This document shows, piece after piece, positions 1 to 6,142 of a stretch of 11,060 nucleotides of DNA. The translations under genes were made by a program, and so were the position numbers. This stretch comes from an uncultured Oscillospiraceae bacterium. Its GTDB lineage: Bacteria; Bacillota; Clostridia; Oscillospirales; Oscillospiraceae. Positions within the stretch are counted from its first letter, which is position 1, and each line of letters starts with the position of its first letter. The notes beneath the pieces are model-generated. The model worked only from the letters and a program-made list of their open reading frames with translations, did no database searches and was not told the origin of the DNA. Location: positions 1 to 11,060 of the forward strand of contig CAJUAC010000078.1 of the NCBI GenBank assembly GCA_910583885.1. The letters are read 5' to 3'.

Positions 1-54
1 CTTCTGCTGACAATACTTGGCTGGAGACGGCCCGGGAAGATAGGTAACGCCAAC
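1..54 (+). rRNA. rrf: 5S ribosomal RNA, 3' end (partial)
   Basis: The first ~54 bases match the 3' half of a clostridial 5S rRNA. Visible are the ACTTGG / CCCGGG helix around the CTGGAGACGG segment, the GAAGATAGGT segment, and a closing GCCAAC at 49-54 that would pair with the missing 5' end. The gene is about 117 nt in most bacteria, so roughly half lies off the left edge. It is recognised by remembered sequence pattern, not by a covariance search. A perfect hairpin terminator follows within a few bases, as expected at the end of an rRNA operon. The exact 3' end could be a few bases either side of 54. Confidence 0.85.
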
Positions 55-57
55 ATA

Positions 58-98
58 AAAGAGGAACAGTCACTAAGACTGTTCCTCTTTATTTTATT
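58..98 (+). terminator. Rho-independent terminator of the rRNA operon
   Basis: A perfect 13-bp stem pairs 58-70 (AAAGAGGAACAGT) with 78-90 (ACTGTTCCTCTTT), with a 7-nt loop CACTAAG. It is followed by the T-rich ATTTTATT at 91-98. It lies directly after the 5S rRNA end. The A-rich left flank means it could also work in the opposite direction. The T-rich tail abuts the ribosome binding site of the next gene. Confidence 0.85.
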
Positions 99-114
99 AG
101 GAAAGGATACCACC

Positions 115-570
115 ATGAAGAGAAGCGAACGTGTTGTTTTGACCAATATGTGTATGGTCTATGACGGCCAGGGAAATATTTTAGTACAGGACCGCCTCGA
201 CCCAGACTGGCCAGGCGTAACCTTTCCTGGCGGTCATGTGGAACCAGGTGAGTCCTTTACAAAGGCGGTGATCCGCGAGGTGAAGGAGGAAACTGGACTG
301 ACGATTGAAGAACCTCGGCTCTGCGGTCTGAAACAGTTTCCAGAGGATGATGGTACCCGGTACATAGTCATGCTCTATAAGACAAACCATTTCACGGGGA
401 AACTCACTTCGTCCCGGGAGGGGAAAGTGTTCTGGATCCCGAGAGAGCAGCTATATCAATACCAGCTTCCGGTTGGCTTTGATCAGATGATTCGGGTTTT
501 TGAAGAGGATGAAGTGGGTGAGCAGTACTGCCACTGGGAAAACGACGAGTATAAACGGGAGCTCTTATAA
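115..570 (+). CDS. NUDIX hydrolase (MutT/8-oxo-dGTP diphosphatase-like)
   Basis: A 151-residue cytoplasmic hydrolase of the NUDIX superfamily, which cleaves nucleoside diphosphates linked to another moiety. The closest guess is the 8-oxo-dGTP diphosphatase type that sanitises the nucleotide pool; the substrate cannot be fixed from sequence. The NUDIX box is complete at residues 40-62: G40, five residues, E46, seven residues, then R54-E55-V56-K-E58-E59-T-G61-L62. The EVKEE glutamates would bind the catalytic divalent metal. The preceding TFPGGHVEPGE is typical of MutT-like members. The ATG is preceded by AGGAAAGGA (99-107) with 8 nt between AAGG and the start. There is almost no space between the rRNA terminator and this binding site, so the gene probably depends on read-through or on a promoter inside the 5S gene; I found no convincing -35/-10 pair. 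The next gene is convergent. Confidence 0.9.
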   Translation: MKRSERVVLTNMCMVYDGQGNILVQDRLDPDWPGVTFPGGHVEPGESFTKAVIREVKEETGLTIEEPRLCGLKQFPEDDGTRYIVMLYKTNHFTGKLTSSREGKVFWIPREQLYQYQLPVGFDQMIRVFEEDEVGEQYCHWENDEYKRELL

Positions 571-638
571 CGGATGTCCCCACTGCATAACGCCTGAAAT
601 ATAAAAGCTTATGAAATTATTTCAAACTAGATATGTCT

Positions 639-1121
639 TTACAGCTTTAAAATGGCAATCAATTCTTCACCATCCATTTCTCCGGTTTCAACAAATCCAA
701 AGGAACGGTATAAGCGGCTAGCAACTTCATTTTCTGGTTCATAGGACAACCAGCAGTATTCTGCCTTACCACACGGAAATGTTTTTATAAAGTTCAATGC
801 TAGCTTGACTGCTTCCCTTCCATACCCCCTCTTTTGATGGTTTTTATCTATCATCAATCGCCAGAGATTATAATTTCCTTTCGCGATGGAAGGGGCATTG
901 TCCCAGTAATCGTCCGTATCAAAACCAATCATCAAAAAGCCTACCGGCATATCATCCTCATAGATCCCGAAGGGGAAGGCATACCCATTTCCTGTGATGG
1001 TGGTATAGGCTTCTATTATGCTGAGATCATTGCTTGCTACAAAGTCCTGTTGCGCTTCATACACAGAAAGCTTCAGGATGTCCCATATATTTCTTCCAGT
1101 GATTTTCTCCAGTTTCAGCAT
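639..1121 (-). CDS. GNAT family N-acetyltransferase (BltD-like)
   Basis: A 160-residue cytoplasmic acetyltransferase that transfers acetyl from acetyl-CoA to an amine. The acetyl-CoA pyrophosphate loop is visible as Q96-K-R-G99-Y-G101 in motif A, preceded by the beta strand LWRLMID. Motif B is recognisable around YEPENEVASRLYRSFGF (residues 128-143), the usual N...A..LY...GF pattern. The N-terminus (LEKITGRNIWDILKL, then QQDFVASN) resembles BltD/spermine-spermidine acetyltransferase-like proteins, so a polyamine substrate is possible but inferred. The start has a binding site AGAGGA about 8 nt upstream. The gene is monocistronic, with its own promoter just upstream (1156-1184), and is convergent with the NUDIX gene. 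Its codons and flanks are clearly AT-richer than the housekeeping genes to the right, which suggests horizontal acquisition. I see no good terminator in the 68 nt between the two convergent genes. Confidence 0.88.
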   Translation of the reverse strand: MLKLEKITGRNIWDILKLSVYEAQQDFVASNDLSIIEAYTTITGNGYAFPFGIYEDDMPVGFLMIGFDTDDYWDNAPSIAKGNYNLWRLMIDKNHQKRGYGREAVKLALNFIKTFPCGKAEYCWLSYEPENEVASRLYRSFGFVETGEMDGEELIAILKL

Positions 1122-1155
1122 ATAGTTATCCTCTCAAATTCTAGTAGTGATACGT

Positions 1156-1184
1156 ATTATAAAATATTTGCCAGTTGTCCACAA
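1156..1184 (-). promoter_or_regulatory. Sigma-A-type promoter of the GNAT gene
   Basis: On the minus strand there is a perfect -10 TATAAT (1156-1161), a 17-nt spacer and a -35 TTGTGG (1179-1184, TTG conserved). It lies about 35 nt upstream of the GNAT start codon. The predicted transcript start is near 1149, giving a short leader that contains the AGAGGA binding site. Confidence 0.65.
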
Positions 1185-1336
1185 TACCTATTTGCAGGCT
1201 CCTTTTCAATCGTTACAAAATTCTCAATATGGGGCTGCTTCGCAGTACATTTTTTTGCACATGGACAGAGGCCCTTCTTAAAACGTTATATGGATGTGGA
1301 AAACAAGTAACATATAACGATTTAGGAGGAATGATG
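1185..1336. other. AT-rich intergenic stretch without a recognisable gene
   Basis: This stretch lies between the GNAT promoter and the small ORF at 1337. It is AT-rich, with poly-T at 1250-1256 preceded by a tiny CTGC-TTC-GCAG hairpin (1235-1245). At its end is a near-perfect AGGAGG (1324-1329). No plus-strand promoter is convincing: a TTGCAC at 1255-1260 has a poorly matching -10 at 17 nt, and TATAAC (1313-1318) has no good -35. The base composition fits the same foreign island as the GNAT gene. Confidence 0.5.
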
Positions 1337-1597
1337 ATGAAGTGTAGTTTCTATTTTGCAGATACTTCGATATATACCAAAGGTGATCCCTTCCCATTAG
1401 GGACCGTCCATGAAGAAATATGGAGGCCCTGGTATCGTCAGGCTATGGCAGACAGCAGGCCGGGAACTGTGGGAGGAAAGGACATGCTATGCGGATCAAA
1501 AAAGTTCATGTTGGCCTTCGTACAGTTAAAACGGCGGTTGCAATTATTGCGGCTATGGTCATTGTTGACCAATTCGGAGCCACCAGCTCACGGCTGA
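1337..1597 (+). CDS. Small ORF with strong RBS, possible gene remnant or leader
   Basis: I do not recognise this ORF. An excellent AGGAGG (1324-1329) precedes three consecutive ATG codons; the third, at 1337, has ideal 7-nt spacing, so it is the likely start. The frame stays open for 86 residues but runs 109 nt into the exporter gene, where its sequence is an out-of-frame shadow. Only the first ~45 residues (MKCSFYFADTSIYTKGDPFP, then an EEIWRPWYRQ segment) look protein-like. In another frame, 1410-1529 encodes a short peptide containing LWQTAGRELWEERTCY, also protein-like. Together these suggest the start of a gene broken by frameshift or truncated when the exporter region was joined. Alternatives are a translated leader peptide or chance. 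It has no visible membrane segment in its unique part. Confidence 0.3.
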   Translation: MKCSFYFADTSIYTKGDPFPLGTVHEEIWRPWYRQAMADSRPGTVGGKDMLCGSKKFMLAFVQLKRRLQLLRLWSLLTNSEPPAHG

Positions 1598-2391
1598 TCT
1601 TTGCGATGTTGGGTGCCATGTCGGCAGTGCAGCCCACGTTTAGGGACTCTGTGGAGACCTGTATCACACAGATTGTGGGCGTTGTTTTGGGCGCACTGGC
1701 TGGGCTCCTGCTGCTCTCTTTCCCCATCAGCCACTTGACGGCGGTAGGGATTGGCACCATTGCCCTGATAACAATCTACAATCTGTTGCATATCTCCGCA
1801 TCCCCATCCCTGCCCTGCTTCATCCTGGTAATGCTCTGTACAGATGCGGAGATGGCCCCGATCCCCTACGCTCTGGGCCGTATTTGGGATACCGCTATTG
1901 GCCTGGGCGTGGGGATGCTGATCAATATGCTGGTATTCCCCTACGACAACAGCCGGAAAATCCGGGCTACTGTGGAGAGCTTGGATAGGGATCTCCTTAT
2001 TTTCTTGGAGGACATGTTCGATGGGGATAGCCATCTGCCAGATGCGGAGCGCATGAACAGGACCATTGCTGGCTTGGAGCAGCAGCTGGCACTCTTTTCA
2101 AACCAACGCCTGATCCTCCATATGCGGCGCCAGCAGCGTGAGCTGGAGCAGTACCGCATTTGTGAGCGGATGGCTAAGGAGCTAGTGTCCCATCTGGAAG
2201 TTTTGGCGCAGTTAGAGATCCCAGGGCGGCTCAGTTTGGATAACCGGAGGCGTCTGGCCGCCTCTGGCGCGCAAATCCGTGACAAGCGCCCACTCGATTC
2301 AGTGATGGAGCTGGATGTAGTGACGAATTTCCATGTGAGCCAGATCCTGTCCATCCGGCACACCCTGCTGGAGGTACTGGCAAGACATTAA
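1489..2391 (+). CDS. Aromatic acid exporter family membrane protein (ArAE_1/DUF939-like)
   Basis: A 300-residue inner-membrane protein of the aromatic acid exporter/FUSC-like group. It has about six hydrophobic segments in the first half (roughly residues 13-30, 35-50, 61-79, 84-101, 108-118 and 133-151) and a hydrophilic, helical cytoplasmic C-terminal half (155-300). Family hallmarks are the N-terminal GLRTVKTAVA and the segment RIWDTAIGLGVGMLINML ending in FPYDN, typical of the Firmicute ArAE_1/DUF939 proteins. The family is linked to export of aromatic carboxylic acids, but the substrate of these short bacterial forms is unproven. The start at 1489 is chosen because GGGAGGAAAG (1471-1480) lies 8 nt upstream. 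An upstream in-frame ATG at 1420 lacks a binding site and would add a non-conserved tail. The gene is probably transcribed alone or with the small upstream ORF, and a hairpin follows at 2405. Confidence 0.85.
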   Translation: MRIKKVHVGLRTVKTAVAIIAAMVIVDQFGATSSRLIFAMLGAMSAVQPTFRDSVETCITQIVGVVLGALAGLLLLSFPISHLTAVGIGTIALITIYNLLHISASPSLPCFILVMLCTDAEMAPIPYALGRIWDTAIGLGVGMLINMLVFPYDNSRKIRATVESLDRDLLIFLEDMFDGDSHLPDAERMNRTIAGLEQQLALFSNQRLILHMRRQQRELEQYRICERMAKELVSHLEVLAQLEIPGRLSLDNRRRLAASGAQIRDKRPLDSVMELDVVTNFHVSQILSIRHTLLEVLARH

Positions 2392-2404
2392 AAATACATG
2401 ATGG

Positions 2405-2434
2405 AACAACCGGGGAGGTCTCCACGGTTGTTTC
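2405..2434 (+). terminator. Probable terminator after the exporter gene
   Basis: AACAACCG (2405-2412) pairs with CGGTTGTT (2425-2432), and the 12-nt loop holds a small GGA/TCC inner pairing. The stem starts 14 nt after the exporter stop codon. The following tract is only TTTCTGTTC, so it is a weak terminator or a 3'-end-protecting hairpin. Confidence 0.5.
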
Positions 2435-2493
2435 TGTTCGGTAGGAAAAAAGGACGCTTGGGGCCATGCTCACTGCTTCTGAGGGGAAATAGC

Positions 2494-2521
2494 TTGTAAA
2501 CCGATCCCCGTCTGCTACAAT
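2494..2521 (+). promoter_or_regulatory. Promoter of the LytTR-DUF3021 operon
   Basis: A -35 TTGTAA (2494-2499), a 16-nt spacer and a -10 TACAAT (2516-2521). Transcription would start near 2528, giving a leader of only ~15 nt that is mostly the GGGAGGG binding site. LytTR regulators often control their own promoter through paired direct repeats; I did not find a convincing repeat pair here. Confidence 0.6.
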
Positions 2522-2543
2522 GGCTGTAGAAGGGAGGGAACCT

Positions 2544-3002
2544 ATGAAAATAACACTGAACCAGAACCCATCATTCCCAGAGACAGAGGTCATCATCAAT
2601 TGCCCCCAGGCGGATGAGGATATCCTGCACTTGGTTGCAATGCTCCGTATCCATCAGAAAAAGTTGGTAGGCATCCTGGACGGGGAACGCCGCCTGCTGG
2701 ATGTAAAGGATGTGCTGTATGCGGATACAGTGGATAAACACACCTTTCTCTATACTGGGGAGGCAGTCTATGAGTGCTCCCTGCGGCTGTATGAGCTGGA
2801 GGAGGGGCTTCGTGATCTGGATTTCTTCCGGATTGGCCGCTCTACGATTGTCAATTTTTACCGAATCCAATCAATCCGGCCAGAGCTGGGGGGCAGACTC
2901 CTGCTGAAGGTGGACAATGGGGAGCAGCTGTATGTGTCCCGCCAGTACGCAGCCAATATTAAGGAAAAACTGAGGGAAGTGGAAAGGGGGATTCTGCGAT
3001 GA
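2544..3002 (+). CDS. LytTR-family DNA-binding transcriptional regulator
   Basis: A 152-residue cytoplasmic regulator with a C-terminal LytTR DNA-binding domain at about residues 45-147. The pattern seen includes DVLYADTVDKHTFLYTGE, then LRLYELEEGL, DFFRIGRSTIVNFYRI and the closing beta-strand LYVSRQYAANIKEKL. There is no receiver domain, so it is a stand-alone LytTR protein and not a classical AgrA-type response regulator. The short N-terminal part (TEVIINCPQADEDILHLVAM) is the extension commonly seen in such stand-alone forms. The start is set by GGGAGGG (2532-2538), 5 nt upstream; the in-frame ATG at 2520 has no binding site and overlaps the -10 box. Its stop overlaps the start of the DUF3021 gene in an ATGA, indicating translational coupling. 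In known LytTR regulatory systems a co-transcribed membrane protein holds the regulator inactive; that role for the partner here is inferred. Confidence 0.9.
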   Translation: MKITLNQNPSFPETEVIINCPQADEDILHLVAMLRIHQKKLVGILDGERRLLDVKDVLYADTVDKHTFLYTGEAVYECSLRLYELEEGLRDLDFFRIGRSTIVNFYRIQSIRPELGGRLLLKVDNGEQLYVSRQYAANIKEKLREVERGILR

Positions 3003-3442
3003 AAATCTTTTTACAACGTGTGATAAAGTGGAAAACAGGCGTATGCATCATGTATACCGCATCAATAGTGATCTACCTGGTGTTCTCGCTGCTGTTTGAC
3101 CGCCAGGAGGTGTCCACTACCATGCTGTGGACGCTGCTGCTGGCCTGTATACTGGGGAACCTGATCCAGGCAGTATGCTTTTCGGACTGGATTTTCTCTA
3201 AAATGCGCTATACCTGGCGGAGCCTGTTGTTCTGCGTGCTATTCCTGCCAACACTGGCTGTGCTTGGCTGGAAGGCGCAGTGGTTCCCGACAGAGAATTG
3301 GGAGAGCTGGGTGCTCTTTGTAGGCATGTTCTTCGCCATTTTTATTGTAATGTCCATCGGGTTTGACATCTACTTCCGCCTTACTGGCAGGAAATACGAC
3401 GGCCTGCTGGGCCAGTACCGGAAACAGAAAGAGGAAGAATGA
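2999..3442 (+). CDS. DUF3021 family membrane protein, partner of LytTR regulator
   Basis: A 147-residue membrane protein with four predicted helices (about residues 15-33, 42-62, 74-92 and 102-124) and a basic/acidic cytoplasmic tail (RKYDGLLGQYRKQKEEE). Size, topology, the GF-x-IYFRLTGRKYDGLLGQY-type ending and position immediately after a LytTR gene all match DUF3021. Its ATG overlaps the LytTR stop by 4 nt, and GGAAAGGGGG inside the upstream gene supplies the binding site. The family is thought to act as a membrane inhibitor or sensor for the partner regulator. The signal is unknown. A strong hairpin follows 3 nt after the stop, so the operon has two genes. Confidence 0.88.
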   Translation: MKIFLQRVIKWKTGVCIMYTASIVIYLVFSLLFDRQEVSTTMLWTLLLACILGNLIQAVCFSDWIFSKMRYTWRSLLFCVLFLPTLAVLGWKAQWFPTENWESWVLFVGMFFAIFIVMSIGFDIYFRLTGRKYDGLLGQYRKQKEEE

Positions 3443-3445
3443 CGT

Positions 3446-3485
3446 AAAGGCCGCGGCATACGCCGCGGCCTTTGCTGTTCTTTTT
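3446..3485 (+). terminator. Terminator of the LytTR-DUF3021 operon, possibly bidirectional
   Basis: A perfect 12-bp GC-rich stem pairs 3446-3457 (AAAGGCCGCGGC) with 3462-3473 (GCCGCGGCCTTT), with loop ATAC. It is followed by GCTGTTCTTTTT. It sits between the two convergent transcripts (DUF3021 and ftsK). On the minus strand the hairpin ends in only TTTACG, so termination of ftsK there would be weaker. Confidence 0.75.
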
Positions 3486-3518
3486 GATTCTTTTTCTTTC
3501 AAGAAAGAGAATGGCTGC

Positions 3519-6128
3519 CTATTCCTCGTCCCAGGGCGCCTCCTCTTCCTCTGGGGCGGCTGTGCCGCCCATCTGCATCTCCTGCCACTGTGCGCGGGTA
3601 ATCAGCAGCTGACGGGGCTTGGAGCCCTCCAGAGGGCCGACAATCCCACGCTCCTCCATCTGATCCACCAGGCGGGCAGCACGGGAATAACCCAGCTTTA
3701 AACGGCGCTGAAGCATAGATACGGAGGCCTGGCCAGTCTCGAAGATCACGTCCACAGCGGCGGGCAGCAGTTCATCGCTCTCATGCTCGTCTGAGGGTTC
3801 AGGGGCAGAGGAGCTGCCCTTCCGCTCCTTCTCCTGCACTGACTCCTCGATTTTCCGCATGACCTCATCCGAGTACTGGACCTCGCCGGTAGATTTGACA
3901 TAGCCGACCACCCGCTCGATCTCCTCGGGGGTGATGAAACAGCCCTGGACCCGGGTGGGCTTGCCGATCCCCAGGGGGGCATACAGCATGTCGCCCCGGC
4001 CGACCAGCTTCTCTGCACCAGGGTTGTCCAGGATAATCCGGGAGTTGATGGCCGAATCCACTGCAAAGGCAATCCGGCTGGGAATATTGGCCTTCATGGT
4101 GCCCGTAATCACGTCAGCAGAGGGCCGCTGGGTAGCGATGACCAGATGCATCCCGGCAGCACGCCCCATCTGGGCGACCCGGCAGATGGATTCCTCCACC
4201 TCCTTGGCGGCGACAACCATCAGGTCAGCCAGCTCGTCGATGACCACGACCACCGAAGGCATGTGGGGTAGATCCTCCCGCTGGGCGGAGATGGCGTTAT
4301 ACTCCTCCAGCTTCTTCACACCCAGCTCGGAGAAGGTCTTATAGCGCTTCATCATCTCAAATACCGCCCATTGCAGTGCGCCAGCAGCCTTCTTCGCATC
4401 TGTCACCACAGGGATCAGCAGATGGGGGATCCCATTGTAGGGGGCAAGCTCCACCATCTTTGGATCCACCATGATGAAGCGGACATCCTCGGGGCTGGAC
4501 TTGTAGAGAAGGCTGATAATGAGGGAGTTGGTACATACCGACTTGCCGGAGCCGGTGGTACCGGCAATCAGGACGTGGGGCAGCTTCGCCACATCCCCCA
4601 CAATATCCTTGTTGCCGATGTCCCGGCCCACAGCAAAGGCCACGGAGGACTTGTGCTCGGAGAAGGTCCTGGACTCGATTACATCCCGGATCAGTACCGG
4701 GCTCACGGTCTTGTTGGGGACCTCAATGCCCACCACAGAGCTCTTGTCCGGTATGGGGGCGATGCGCACGCCGCTGGCCCCCAGGGCCAGGGCGATATCA
4801 TCGGCCAGGTTAGTCACTTTGCTGAGCTTGACTCCTTGGGCCAGGGCGAATTCATAGCGGGTGATGGCCGGGCCCCGGATGACATCCCCAGCGGCAGCGT
4901 CCACCCCAAAGCTGCGCAGGGTATCTGCCAGGCGCTGGGCGTTGATGCGCAGCTCTGCGCCAGCCTCGATGTAGTTGTCCTGGACATTGGGCTCCAGCAG
5001 GGAGACAGGCGGGAAATCATAGGCATCCCTGGAGGCGGTCATCCCGCTCTCGATTTCTGCTGCCACCTGGGCGGTGGCATCCTCCACGGGCTCCTCCTTC
5101 TTTTTGCGCCGCGGCGGCTCCGGAGGCGGGGTGGGAACAGGCGCCGGCTCTGGCGGCTGTTCCGGGATAGGCAGAGGCTCCGGCTCCAGAGGATATTCAA
5201 AGATCTCAGGCTCTGGCTCCGGCTCCGGTACAGGGGCCGGCTCCGGCTGGGGTGTCAGGATATCAGCAGGGGTCAACAGCTCCTTTTCACGTGGCTTGAA
5301 GAACGCGGCCCGCTCCTCCTCCGGTTGGGGTTGGGGAGGGGGCTGCTGCGGGCGGCCGCCGCCGATCGGCGTACCGTCCAAGGGGATATCGATAGCTGGG
5401 CGGGCGCGGGCAGGCTTCTTTTGGGCGGGCGCGGGGCGGGGCTTGGGCTGGATATTCTCAAAGAACCCCGCATCCTCCTCGTAGTCCTCCTCGCGGTAAT
5501 CCTGGCGCTCCCGCTCCTGCCACATTTGCAGCAGCAGGGCAGGCGTCACCTGGAATACCACCATCAGCAGCACCAGGAGCAGCACCAGGAAGATCATCAC
5601 TGACGCTGGCTTCCCCAGCACGGCCATGAAGCCGTGGGCTGTGCCGCCGGAGAGGGCGCCGCCGGACTCCAGCGTGTGCCCGGTCTCCCATAGCGTAGAG
5701 AAGAGGCCCTCCGGCTCGGACAAGTCCAGCCGGCAAAACAGCATGTGGCATACCCCGCCGAACAGGTAAGGAACCAGCAGGGCGCAGGCTGTCCGCAGCG
5801 CCACAGGCCGGCCCCGGTGGGTGAACATAACCCAAGCCGCCGCCACCAGGGCCGGGACGGCCAGATAGTAGCCAATGCCAAACAGGCCCTTGAGCAGCTT
5901 GGGGATCAGGTCGATGAGCCAGCCCTCGCCGGTAAAGTAGCTGACCAGGACGCACAGCGCCACCAGCAGCAGGATAAGCCCGGTGACTTCCCGGCGGACG
6001 GGCCGCTTGGCCGGGGCCTTGGCGGCGGCACGGCTCTTGGGGGCCGTCCGGGAACCGCCGCTACGGCTTCCGGCACTGCGGCTGCCGCCCCTTGCACCGG
6101 ATGTAGATTTCTTTTGTGTAGTTGCCAT
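3519..6128 (-). CDS. ftsK: DNA translocase FtsK/SpoIIIE
   Basis: An 869-residue membrane-anchored ATP-driven DNA pump that moves chromosomal DNA through the closing septum. A very basic S/R/A-rich tail (1-46) precedes about four membrane helices (48-65, 84-103, 109-131, 174-203). Next are an acidic patch, a proline/glutamate-rich linker (about 227-350, with PEPEPEPE and PPPEPP runs) and the motor. Walker A is GTTGSGKS at 523-530 (K529) and Walker B is VVVVIDELADLM with D631-E632. The C-terminal winged-helix gamma domain, which reads orienting DNA motifs, is at about 785-843 and includes SVSMLQRRLKLGYSRAARLV. Length is normal for Firmicute members. The start is supported by AGAGGGAGAA just upstream. 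Whether the cell uses it for division (FtsK) or sporulation (SpoIIIE) cannot be told from sequence. It is last in the uppP-NUDIX-ftsK string, 14 nt after the NUDIX stop. Confidence 0.96.
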   Translation of the reverse strand: MATTQKKSTSGARGGSRSAGSRSGGSRTAPKSRAAAKAPAKRPVRREVTGLILLLVALCVLVSYFTGEGWLIDLIPKLLKGLFGIGYYLAVPALVAAAWVMFTHRGRPVALRTACALLVPYLFGGVCHMLFCRLDLSEPEGLFSTLWETGHTLESGGALSGGTAHGFMAVLGKPASVMIFLVLLLVLLMVVFQVTPALLLQMWQERERQDYREEDYEEDAGFFENIQPKPRPAPAQKKPARARPAIDIPLDGTPIGGGRPQQPPPQPQPEEERAAFFKPREKELLTPADILTPQPEPAPVPEPEPEPEIFEYPLEPEPLPIPEQPPEPAPVPTPPPEPPRRKKKEEPVEDATAQVAAEIESGMTASRDAYDFPPVSLLEPNVQDNYIEAGAELRINAQRLADTLRSFGVDAAAGDVIRGPAITRYEFALAQGVKLSKVTNLADDIALALGASGVRIAPIPDKSSVVGIEVPNKTVSPVLIRDVIESRTFSEHKSSVAFAVGRDIGNKDIVGDVAKLPHVLIAGTTGSGKSVCTNSLIISLLYKSSPEDVRFIMVDPKMVELAPYNGIPHLLIPVVTDAKKAAGALQWAVFEMMKRYKTFSELGVKKLEEYNAISAQREDLPHMPSVVVVIDELADLMVVAAKEVEESICRVAQMGRAAGMHLVIATQRPSADVITGTMKANIPSRIAFAVDSAINSRIILDNPGAEKLVGRGDMLYAPLGIGKPTRVQGCFITPEEIERVVGYVKSTGEVQYSDEVMRKIEESVQEKERKGSSSAPEPSDEHESDELLPAAVDVIFETGQASVSMLQRRLKLGYSRAARLVDQMEERGIVGPLEGSKPRQLLITRAQWQEMQMGGTAAPEEEEAPWDEE

Positions 6129-6142
6129 GGTTCTCCCTCTTA

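Noticed and set aside
1235..1256. Small CTGC-TTC-GCAG hairpin followed by seven T residues
   Set aside because: Looks terminator-like, but the stem is only 4 bp, there is a gap before the T run, and no plus-strand gene lies upstream to be terminated.
1255..1283. Possible plus-strand promoter for the exporter (TTGCAC, 17 nt, TTAAAA)
   Set aside because: Only 3 of 6 matches in each hexamer, which is expected by chance in AT-rich sequence.
834..1310. 158-codon plus-strand frame opposite the GNAT gene
   Set aside because: Antisense to a convincing GNAT protein with its own promoter and binding site; the composition is not protein-like.
1420..1488. Upstream ATG extension of the exporter
   Set aside because: No ribosome binding site at 1420, and the added residues are hydrophilic and unlike the family N-terminus; the start at 1489 has GGGAGGAAAG at proper spacing.
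5078..5448. Repetitive tract considered as a CRISPR or tandem repeat array
   Set aside because: The repeats are codon-level PEP/PPP runs within ftsK with no regular repeat-spacer structure.
4371..5603. 410-codon plus-strand open frame opposite ftsK
   Set aside because: It is antisense to a well-supported ftsK with conserved motifs, has low-complexity R/L/G composition mirroring the PEP-rich linker, and no ribosome binding site or family resemblance.
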